A stretch of 8,074 nt of DNA. Source: Candidatus Woesearchaeota archaeon (GTDB lineage Archaea; Nanobdellota; Nanobdellia; Woesearchaeales; GW2011-AR9). This document shows, in pieces, positions 1 to 5,595 of the stretch (the stretch's first letter is position 1; every line of letters begins with the position of its first letter). Under the pieces are notes generated by a model. The model saw nothing but the letters and a program-made list of their open reading frames with translations. It ran no database searches and was not told the origin of the DNA. Position numbers and translations under genes: made by a program. Where the stretch lies: positions 1-8,074 of the forward strand of contig JACOZM010000089.1 of the NCBI GenBank assembly GCA_016181345.1. The letters are read 5' to 3'.

Positions 1-2
1 AT

Positions 3-413
3 TATAATCCTGAAATTATATCGATGATGGTTAAACAAGGATATCATTGCCTCTATGGAGATGTTACTGATGAGGAGATCATCGAAAAAATGAATCTGAA
101 AGGAATTACGATGCTTATCTCGACAATCCCGGAGTTGAGTGATAATTATCTCTTAATTAGAAAAGTAAGGGAAGTAAATAAGAAGGCTCAAGTTATAGTA
201 ACAGCTGTTGATGTTGATGATGCTTTAAAGCTCTACAATCATGGGGCAGATTATGTTATTTTACCTCATTTCTTAGGAGGAGAACATGTTGCTCATCTCA
301 TTGAAGATATTCGAACGAAAAAACTTAAGCTGAAAGAAGAACGGGAACAACATTTGGCTTGTATTCGAGAACGAAAAGAATTAGGCCATGATCTGCCGAA
401 AGAAGAAAAGTGA
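3..413 (+). CDS. C-terminal part of a Kef/CPA2-type cation:proton antiporter, RCK (TrkA-N) domain; 5' end outside the window
   Basis: The frame is already open at base 3 (YNPEII...), so the ATG at 24 is internal and the gene is cut by the window edge. What remains is the second half of an RCK/TrkA-N nucleotide-binding domain: YNPE after the second strand, then YGDVTDEE, LISTIPELSDNYLLI, and ADYVILPHFLGGEH, followed by a basic/acidic helical tail ending near ELGHDLPKEEK. This order, and in particular the VILPHFLGGEH segment and the charged tail, is what I know from Kef-type K+/Na+:H+ antiporters of the CPA2 family, in which the cytoplasmic RCK domain gates the membrane transporter. The membrane part and the dinucleotide GxGxxG motif would lie upstream and are not visible. 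No TrkA-C domain follows. Alternatives: a free-standing Trk-type regulatory subunit. The substrate ion cannot be told from this part. The stop is TGA at 411-413. Confidence 0.8.
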   Translation, partial: YNPEIISMMVKQGYHCLYGDVTDEEIIEKMNLKGITMLISTIPELSDNYLLIRKVREVNKKAQVIVTAVDVDDALKLYNHGADYVILPHFLGGEHVAHLIEDIRTKKLKLKEEREQHLACIRERKELGHDLPKEEK

Positions 414-416
414 AGC

Positions 417-463
417 TTCTTGGTTTTTGCTTTTAGATTCTTCTTGGTTCTGCTTTTAGATTC
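417..463 (+). repeat. Imperfect tandem repeat, 24 bp then 23 bp
   Basis: Bases 417-440 and 441-463 are two adjacent copies of a T-rich unit that begins TTCTTGGTT and ends GCTTTTAGATTC. They differ by one base change and one missing base. The shared core CTTTTAGAT occurs a third time at 520-528. The repeat begins four bases after the antiporter stop codon, inside the presumed terminator region. It may be a slippage duplication of terminator sequence; no function is evident. Confidence 0.75.
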
Positions 464-478
464 ATTTTTTGTTTTTTG
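464..478 (+). terminator. T-tract terminator after the antiporter gene
   Basis: Two T6 tracts separated by one G (465-470 and 472-477) lie about 55 bases after the antiporter stop, in a region already T-rich on the + strand. Archaeal intrinsic termination depends mainly on such non-template T runs and needs no hairpin; none is evident here. The position fits the end of the antiporter transcript before the NOG1 promoter. Confidence 0.5.
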
Positions 479-603
479 GTTATCTCTTTTATTAACGGCA
501 AAGTTTAAAACTAGTTCTCCTTTTAGATGATATTGGGAGTTTTATTGAATAGAATTGGAGAAAATAATAACAACTTGAGAATGTTTAAACAAATAGAATA
601 TAA

Positions 604-612
604 CTAAATATA
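604..612 (+). promoter_or_regulatory. Probable archaeal TATA box for the NOG1-like gene
   Basis: CTAAATATA at 604-612 is centred about 25-26 bp before the ATG at 634. That is the distance expected when the transcript starts at or next to the start codon. No GGAGG/GGTG-like ribosome binding site precedes the ATG (AAAAACGATTACC), in keeping with a leaderless mRNA. The region is AT-rich with several TATA-like words (for example TTTAAAA at 504-510), so the choice of box is a best fit rather than certain. Confidence 0.45.
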
Positions 613-633
613 CTGAATATAAAAACGATTACC

Positions 634-1737
634 ATGAATTTCCAACTGATTCCGCCGGTACCGAGCCATAAAGAGCTTGTTGATCTTGCTTTTGGCAGAG
701 CGAGAAGTAAAGCTAGAGCTAACACAGGAACTCAGAACGGAAATAGAAGGCTCAGAAGCGATAGTTTACAATCAGCAAAGTCTAAAGAGATGTTAAAGAT
801 CGATGTTATTAAGGACGATTTGGTTCAACGGCTGAAAAAAGTTCTCGATACATTTCCTGAGACCGAAAAACTACCCACGTTTTATCATAAATTACTTGAA
901 TTAACGCTTGATTTTGGAGAGCTTAAAAAGTCATTAGGTGCTGTCCGCTGGGCAATGCAGAAGATCAGGTTCTTTCAAAAGGAATATGTCCGGAAGATTT
1001 CAGTAGAAAGGAATGAGGCTAAAGTAAATCCGTTGGGGAAACAATTTTATGGCCGTGTTTCTTCAGTTCTTAAGCAAGTGAATCCTAATCTTATTTACTT
1101 AGAACGCTCTCGAAGGATGATGCGTTCTTATCCTGATATTAAAGAGATGTTTACTGTCTGTATCTATGGTTTCCCAAATGTCGGTAAGTCAACACTGCTT
1201 AACAAGCTTACAGGCTCTAAAGCAGAAGTAGCAGAGTATGCCTTTACGACAAAAGGAGTGAATTCTGGATTTCTAACCTTAGATGGAAAAAGAAAGATTC
1301 AATTTCTAGATGTTCCCGGAACGTTAGCAAGAGAAGATAAAGTCAATAATATTGAGCTGATTGCGGAATTAGTTGCAAAAGAATTAGCTGATGTGATTAT
1401 TTATATTTTTGATCTTACCGAGTATTGTGGTTATTCTGTTAAACAGCAGTTAAAATTGTATAAGAGTTTAGATAGAAAAAGCAATATGTTTGTTTATCTT
1501 AGCAAGAAGGATATTATGAATGAAGATATCCTCAAGGACTGGATAAAAGAATCAAAAATAAGGGATTATCCTATAGATGTGTTGAAAGAAAAAATTCTAG
1601 AACTAGTTCCTCCGGAAGAAAAAACGGAAGAATCTGAAGGGCTAACCAAAAGACACGAAATCTCTAATTTTAAAAACAGTGATTCTGATATTGAAGAAAA
1701 TGAAGATTCTGATGAAGATGAGGATTTTGAAGATTAA
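634..1737 (+). CDS. nog1: NOG1-like GTP-binding protein (Obg/TRAFAC GTPase) with altered G4 and G5 motifs
   Basis: 367 residues, about the usual length of archaeal NOG1. The N-terminal NOG1 domain is clear: IPPVPS near residue 6, a helical region with SLGAVRWA (100-107), EYVRKI (117-122) and FYGRVSSVLKQ (138-148). The GTPase domain follows: G1 GFPNVGKS (179-186), G2 TTKG (205-208), G3 DVPG (226-229; the family usually has DTPG) and the family-typical ADVIIYIFDLTEYCGYS (252-268). At G4 the expected NKxD reads SKKD (290-293), and the G5 SA-type loop cannot be found before the short final helix. Residues 31-47 look like a low-complexity insert, and the C-terminus is a strongly acidic tail (349-367). 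In yeast NOG1 acts in 60S ribosome assembly; archaeal members are assumed to act on the 50S subunit. Its own promoter and terminator suggest a single-gene transcript. Start chosen because MNFQ.IPPVPS is the usual family start. Family assignment is firm; guanine specificity is uncertain. Confidence 0.9.
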   Translation: MNFQLIPPVPSHKELVDLAFGRARSKARANTGTQNGNRRLRSDSLQSAKSKEMLKIDVIKDDLVQRLKKVLDTFPETEKLPTFYHKLLELTLDFGELKKSLGAVRWAMQKIRFFQKEYVRKISVERNEAKVNPLGKQFYGRVSSVLKQVNPNLIYLERSRRMMRSYPDIKEMFTVCIYGFPNVGKSTLLNKLTGSKAEVAEYAFTTKGVNSGFLTLDGKRKIQFLDVPGTLAREDKVNNIELIAELVAKELADVIIYIFDLTEYCGYSVKQQLKLYKSLDRKSNMFVYLSKKDIMNEDILKDWIKESKIRDYPIDVLKEKILELVPPEEKTEESEGLTKRHEISNFKNSDSDIEENEDSDEDEDFED

Positions 1738-1769
1738 GGGATTATAAGTTTGGTTTGTTCTGGATATGC

Positions 1770-1777
1770 TTTTTTTT
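1770..1777 (+). terminator. T8 terminator after the NOG1-like gene
   Basis: An uninterrupted run of eight T lies 33 bases after the stop codon of the NOG1-like gene, without a clear stem in front. This is the usual archaeal T-run terminator layout. Confidence 0.55.
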
Positions 1778-1844
1778 GATACGCTAGTGCTTAAATACAT
1801 TCATTTCATTCTAGAAGTTATATCATTGTTTTCATTATCATTTC

Positions 1845-1851
1845 TTTTTTT
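1845..1851 (+). terminator. Second T-run (T7), possible back-up terminator
   Basis: A T7 run about 110 bases after the NOG1-like stop, within a T-rich stretch (1820-1870). It may serve as a second release site in series with 1770-1777. It lies upstream of the next TATA box, so it would insulate the winged-helix gene from read-through. Confidence 0.35.
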
Positions 1852-1912
1852 GATTCTCTATTATTCTTTTAAGTTATAGTTTCATAGTTATTCAACTTCA
1901 CAACTAGTAAAC

Positions 1913-1920
1913 TTTATAAA
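1913..1920 (+). promoter_or_regulatory. Archaeal TATA box for the winged-helix regulator and probably the beta-helix gene
   Basis: TTTATAAA at 1913-1920 is a near-consensus archaeal TATA box, centred about 27 bp before the ATG at 1944, as in leaderless promoters. A purine-containing stretch (AGTAAAC) directly upstream could act as BRE. No ribosome binding site precedes the ATG. The box sits inside a perfect 10-bp palindrome, CTTTATAAAG (1912-1921), so a dimeric regulator bound there would block TBP; this could allow autoregulation but is not shown. Confidence 0.65.
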
Positions 1921-1943
1921 GAATAAGGGTATTTTAGTAGGTA

Positions 1944-2216
1944 ATGGAGTTAAAGGAAGAGAAGTTAAGCAGAGCGATCAGTGCTTATTCTAGACGGCAG
2001 ATCTTACGGTTATTAGCAGAAAAAGAGATGACGGTAACTGAAGTATGCAAGAAAACTGGCCAGTCGAAGTCTTTAGCTTCTCGACATTTGACAATGCTTC
2101 ATGATTTAGGTTTTTTAGTTGTACGAAAAGAATTTCCGCATAAGTTCTATTCATTAAAAATTAAAGAATTACGTTCATTGTTAGATGTCTATGATACGGT
2201 GATTGAAAAGATATGA
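1944..2216 (+). CDS. Small winged-helix transcriptional regulator, ArsR-like
   Basis: 90 residues that consist almost only of a winged helix-turn-helix: helix 1 around 8-25 (SRAISAYSRRQILRLLAE), MTVTEVCKKTG as the scaffold helix (29-39), SKSLASRHLTML as the recognition helix (41-52), then LGFLVVRKEFPHKFYSL as the two-strand wing (55-71) and a short C-terminal helix (73-90) that could form the dimer contact. This is the ArsR/HTH_5 layout, and the length fits. The metal-binding ELCVCDL motif of metal sensors is absent, and there is only one Cys (35), so metal sensing is unlikely; the signal is unknown. The start is supported by the TATA box about 27 bp upstream. The TGA stop lies 22 bp before the ATG of the giant beta-helix gene, with no promoter evident between them, which suggests co-transcription and a regulatory link. 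Alternative: an unrelated regulator that happens to be adjacent. Confidence 0.8.
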   Translation: MELKEEKLSRAISAYSRRQILRLLAEKEMTVTEVCKKTGQSKSLASRHLTMLHDLGFLVVRKEFPHKFYSLKIKELRSLLDVYDTVIEKI

Positions 2217-2246
2217 TTCAAAGATATGATTAAAAAAAATGATTAA
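2208..2246 (+). repeat. Three tandem 13-bp units spanning the regulator stop and the beta-helix start
   Basis: The units are 2208-2220 AAGATATGATTCA, 2221-2233 AAGATATGATTAA and 2234-2246 AAAAAATGATTAA, at exactly 13-bp spacing. Each contains ATGATT, at 2213, 2226 and 2239. Because 13 is not a multiple of three, the three ATGs fall in three different frames. The first overlaps the regulator stop (ATGA, 2213-2216) and would give MIQRYD-stop. The second would give MIKKND-stop. The third is the start of the giant gene (MIKKQK...). The array was probably made by slippage. It may affect initiation after the regulator is translated. Confidence 0.8.
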
Positions 2247-2352
2247 GAAACAGAAAGCAAACGGCAAGGGAAGTACGCGAAGTGAATTTGTTCTGTTAGC
2301 TTTAGTTCTCTCGTTGCTTTTTGTTTTTGTTGGAAGTAATCTCTTGTTGACA
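2239..2352 (+). other. N-terminal membrane segment with class III (pilin-like) signal motif
   Basis: Encodes MIKKQKANGKG, then STRSE, then about 22 hydrophobic residues beginning FVLLALVLSLL. Lys-Gly before the cut, Glu at +5 and an uninterrupted hydrophobic helix after it are the marks of substrates of the preflagellin/prepilin peptidases (FlaK/PibD/EppA). Arg at +3 is unusual for the family. There is no Ala-x-Ala-like type I site directly after the hydrophobic segment and no twin Arg. Confidence 0.5.
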
Positions 2353-5300
2353 TTCAATGGTTTAGAATTGACACTAGATGGTATTTACGTTATTAACGAT
2401 AGATCTTGGAAGGACTCTTTAGACTATTATCTTGATAATAATCAGAATAATGATGATAATCATAGAATTGATTCTCCTGTTGGTGCTTCTAATCTTATAA
2501 CAGGAGCTGCGGTTGGAGATAATTCTAATGGGGAAGAAGGCTTAGCTGTTAGCAGTGAAAATACTGGAGGGGGGATGATTGGAATATTCAATGAAGCAAA
2601 TTCGACGAGTTGTGGGAATATTACAAGCAATTTGACGTTAACAGCCAATGTTAATTCCACTGCAACGTGTTTTGCGTTTAATGCTTCAGGGGTTACTTTA
2701 GATTGCGCTGGGTATACAGTTACCTATAATAATGGAGGTGGAGGTACTGATGGAATAACGAATAATGATGGATTTGATAATATCACTATTAAGAATTGTA
2801 ATATTCTTCCTAAAGTAGACATTACTGGTAATCAGAGGGCTGTTCTGTTCAATTATTCAAATAACGTTATCTTCATCAATAATACTATTTCAACTACGGG
2901 AGGAACACACAATGATTGTTTCCGTTCACAATATGGAGATAATCCAATAGTTGCAAATAATACGTGTTTGGTTAATGGAACTGGGCATAATAATGCAGGG
3001 TTAAGAGTCTTTGGAGGATTGGGAGGGACGATCAGCAACAACAATATTACTGTTTATGGGAATGATACTTCTTCGGGGATATCGTTAGATATACGTACTA
3101 GCTATTCTAGTTTTCAGAATCACACAGTAGTTCGTGGTAATTTAATTTATCTAAGGGACAATTGGACTAGTGCTGATGGGATTCTTGGGGGATACAACTC
3201 AACAATCTCTTTTAATAATATTACGATATATGCAATTAATTCTAGCTATGGGATTGATTTACCATCTACTTCAAGTGTTGTTGAAGATAATATCATTACT
3301 ATTAATGGAACGTCTAGTATTTATGGGGTATACTACCAATTGTCTTTTAATGATACTACTGCAAGGAATACTATCCGAGTTAATTCTACAACCTTAGGTT
3401 ATGGGATCAGGAGCGGCGGCGATATGATATCTAATAACACTGTTACGGTTACTGGATCAGGAAATAATCATACGGGGATAATTTTTAATGGTGGTTTTGT
3501 AGACATTAATCCTGTTGTAGAAAATAATATTGTTAACGTTTATGGTGCGAGCAATAATTATGCGTTAGATTCAGAAACTGCTTGTTGTGAAGCTAATGTT
3601 ACATTCCAAAATAATACGTTAACTTCTAATGGAACAGGAAGTAATAATTATGGATTATATATAGGCAATGCTGGAGGGGATCATTATTATAATAACTCCA
3701 TCCGTTCGTTAAGCGGCGCGTATAGTATCTTTGATTCTAATGGTTCAAGTGGGGCTGATTATTTCAGATATAGCAATACGTTTGGTAAGATTAGTTGGGA
3801 CGAAAAGGTTGATAATCCTAAAACAATTGATAATTTAACTACAAATGCCACGTTGATTATTGGAAATGGAATTTTCTTACAGGATAATCTCATTGGAGTA
3901 GCTGATGTTCCGGAGATTGGCTTCTTGAATCAAACTCCTAACATTACGTTTTATGGCTTAACTGCTTCTGGAGGAAAACAACTTTTAAGAAATGGAGTAG
4001 TTTGTGGTTCGCCAGCATGTAATTTTACTTATGTTGCGCAGTCAACCACATTAAGCGCAGCAGTCAATAGTTTCAGCAATTATACTACTTATTATGAGAG
4101 TGTTCTTCCCAATGTTACTAATCTTCTTCCTACTCTTAATTATAAGGCTAACACTACTTTAGCTGTAGAAATAGGAGCTAACATAACTGATGCTAATAAA
4201 ATAAGTTTGGCTACGGTGAATGTAACTCTGCCTAATGGGACTATTAACGTTTTAACTTTGTCTAACGGAACTACTTTTGTCGATAAATGGAACACCTCTT
4301 TTAGTCTTACTTGGCTTACGGGAGATTATAATGTTACTTTCATAGGAACGGATATTTTTGGGAATGTTAACTCTACACAATGGACTAACTTTAGTGTTAA
4401 GGTAGGGTGTGGGACAATTAGTACTGAGGGGCAGACGGTTACGTTAGACCAAAATATTGTTACGACAGATAATACTTGCTTTACTGTTCAAGCTAGTGGT
4501 GTAATTATCAATGGAAATAGTTATTTGATGACGGGAGATTTAGATGGAGGAGGAGATGTTGCTGCCGTCCTTTTGGATAATATTAATCATACCTATATCT
4601 CTAATCTGAATGTGACTAATTTTGCATCAGGAATTATGCTTAATAATCAGAATACGTCTAACCATACGATCAATAATTCTGTTTTTTTTAATCAGACCTA
4701 TTATGGTTTTCGAATTCAATATGCTAGAAATGTAACGATTAAAAATATTCACATCCCGTTTATTAACGGAACTGCTTTGAGTGTTTCTGATACGGATAAT
4801 CTCTATGTTGATAATTTTAGTGTTCGGGATACTAGAGCTGATACTGTTTTAACTTTGTCTCAATCAAATAAATACACAAATAATGTTTATTTTAATCGTG
4901 TGAATATTACTAATGGAAATAATGCGGTTTATGCGGTTGATAATACTAGCCTTCTTACGATTAATAATTCTGCGTTTTATAATCAATCGGGAGCAGTAAT
5001 AAGTTCTCTAGCTGATGATTTAACTATTATCAATAGTCAGTTTAGAAATGTGAGCGGTATAAGTGTTACAGGAGCAGTTAATATTACTATTTTTAATAAT
5101 ACCTTTTACAATGTCACTCCGAATGCTCATTTTATAACTGCGATAAATGTTAATATATCTCAGAATAGCTTTAACCAATCTAATCTCTTGAGTTTTGGGA
5201 ATGTTGAAGGAGCTACTATCTATAACAATATGTTCTACTGCACTAGTTGTACAGGTATTGGGGTGAGTGAGTCATATAGTATGAACCATACTACTATCAA

Positions 5301-5595
5301 GGGGAATAATTTTACAGGGGGTATGAGTAACGGAGGTATTTCTTTTAATGGAGTAAAGACAAATAATATTACGATAAGTGATAATTATTTTAACAATGTG
5401 TCGGGAGAAGCTTCCATTTTTTTAAATAATACTTTAGACATTTATATCAATTCTAATAATTATACGAATCCGAGTTCTTCATTTGTAGCTCTTCGCAACT
5501 CTAATAATACCTACGTCCAGCATAATATGATCAATGTAGTTTCAGCAAGTTATAGGTTTATATCATTAGATAGTATGCTTAAAATGATTATTTAA
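2239..5595 (+). CDS. Giant modular parallel beta-helix surface protein, N-terminal 1118 codons up to a frameshift
   Basis: Residues 1-16 are basic and polar and end KG-STRSE; 17-38 are one hydrophobic segment. This fits a type IV pilin-type (class III) signal cut after Gly11 with Glu at +5, or else a plain N-terminal anchor. Residues 40-124 are a polar linker. Module 1 starts at C125 with the cap Cys125, Cys144 and LDCAGY (Cys156), followed by a right-handed beta-helix of 22-30-residue rungs (NNTI, NNITI, YGI patterns), FGKISW (515-520) and an Ig-like domain (about 624-723, ending GDYNVTF..TD..GNVNS). Module 2 starts at C724 with Cys747 and more rungs. The sequence is very rich in Asn and Thr, with many N-x-S/T sequons (eight in residues 121-220), as in archaeal glycosylated envelope proteins. 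The ATG at 2239 is the last of three in a tandem repeat and the only one in frame. The stop at 5593 cuts a rung, and the protein continues in the +1 frame. A role as adhesin or envelope protein is inferred; no catalytic motif is seen. Confidence 0.85.
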   Translation: MIKKQKANGKGSTRSEFVLLALVLSLLFVFVGSNLLLTFNGLELTLDGIYVINDRSWKDSLDYYLDNNQNNDDNHRIDSPVGASNLITGAAVGDNSNGEEGLAVSSENTGGGMIGIFNEANSTSCGNITSNLTLTANVNSTATCFAFNASGVTLDCAGYTVTYNNGGGGTDGITNNDGFDNITIKNCNILPKVDITGNQRAVLFNYSNNVIFINNTISTTGGTHNDCFRSQYGDNPIVANNTCLVNGTGHNNAGLRVFGGLGGTISNNNITVYGNDTSSGISLDIRTSYSSFQNHTVVRGNLIYLRDNWTSADGILGGYNSTISFNNITIYAINSSYGIDLPSTSSVVEDNIITINGTSSIYGVYYQLSFNDTTARNTIRVNSTTLGYGIRSGGDMISNNTVTVTGSGNNHTGIIFNGGFVDINPVVENNIVNVYGASNNYALDSETACCEANVTFQNNTLTSNGTGSNNYGLYIGNAGGDHYYNNSIRSLSGAYSIFDSNGSSGADYFRYSNTFGKISWDEKVDNPKTIDNLTTNATLIIGNGIFLQDNLIGVADVPEIGFLNQTPNITFYGLTASGGKQLLRNGVVCGSPACNFTYVAQSTTLSAAVNSFSNYTTYYESVLPNVTNLLPTLNYKANTTLAVEIGANITDANKISLATVNVTLPNGTINVLTLSNGTTFVDKWNTSFSLTWLTGDYNVTFIGTDIFGNVNSTQWTNFSVKVGCGTISTEGQTVTLDQNIVTTDNTCFTVQASGVIINGNSYLMTGDLDGGGDVAAVLLDNINHTYISNLNVTNFASGIMLNNQNTSNHTINNSVFFNQTYYGFRIQYARNVTIKNIHIPFINGTALSVSDTDNLYVDNFSVRDTRADTVLTLSQSNKYTNNVYFNRVNITNGNNAVYAVDNTSLLTINNSAFYNQSGAVISSLADDLTIINSQFRNVSGISVTGAVNITIFNNTFYNVTPNAHFITAINVNISQNSFNQSNLLSFGNVEGATIYNNMFYCTSCTGIGVSESYSMNHTTIKGNNFTGGMSNGGISFNGVKTNNITISDNYFNNVSGEASIFLNNTLDIYINSNNYTNPSSSFVALRNSNNTYVQHNMINVVSASYRFISLDSMLKMII
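2611..4407 (+). repeat. Protein module 1: Cys cap, beta-helix, FG-x-I-x-W element, Ig-like domain
   Basis: Residues 125-723 form the first full module. The Cys cap (CGN..., TCF, LDCAGY) opens a right-handed beta-helix. The helix runs to about residue 510, followed by YSNTFGKISW (511-520) and a less regular stretch ending SFSNYTTYYES. An Ig-like domain (about 624-723) then leads into the next cap, GCG. The same order recurs from 4408 and from 7172, which shows an internal duplication at the protein level. DNA identity between the copies is low by eye, so the duplication is old. Confidence 0.65.
3247..3657 (+). repeat. Run of beta-helix rungs marked by Y-G-I/V
   Basis: Within module 1, an aromatic-Gly-aliphatic mark recurs at residues 337 (YGI), 362 (YGV), 388 (YGI), 412 (TGI), 441 (YAL) and 471 (YGL). 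The spacings are 25, 26, 24, 29 and 30 residues. Between the marks lie strand-turn patterns such as DNIITINGT, NNTVTVTG and NNIVNVYG. This is the rung length of a right-handed parallel beta-helix, and the regularity supports that fold directly. Confidence 0.7.

Noticed and set aside
1600..1609. Palindrome GAACTAGTTC as an operator
   Set aside because: It lies inside the coding end of the NOG1-like gene, far from any start; CTAG-containing palindromes recur by chance in this AT-rich sequence.
1791..1798. TATA-like TTAAATAC as a promoter for a small RNA before the winged-helix gene
   Set aside because: A transcript from it would meet the T7 run at 1845 after only some 25-30 bases, and no folded structure is evident; the TTTATAAA at 1913 explains the gene better.
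2239..2352. Twin-arginine (Tat) signal, because of TRSEF before the hydrophobic segment
   Set aside because: The second Arg is missing (T-R-S), and the hydrophobic segment is too long and too strongly hydrophobic; a class III signal or plain anchor fits better.
2460..2660. Open frame of 66 codons on the - strand
   Set aside because: It lies antisense inside the beta-helix gene; the + strand shows clear protein structure there, and the - strand product is low-complexity with no own promoter or recognisable family.
2853..3044. Open frame of 63 codons on the - strand
   Set aside because: Antisense shadow of the Asn/Thr-rich coding sequence; no recognisable domain.
3170..3397. Open frame of 75 codons on the + strand in another frame
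   Set aside because: Overlaps the regular YG-I/V rungs of the beta-helix; its Leu/Ile-rich translation is the off-frame reading of AT-rich repeats, not a membrane protein.
2611..5595. NosD or pectate-lyase type enzyme function
   Set aside because: The fold (parallel beta-helix) is shared, but I see no catalytic Asp/Arg/Lys arrangement, and there is no nos or polysaccharide-degradation neighbour.
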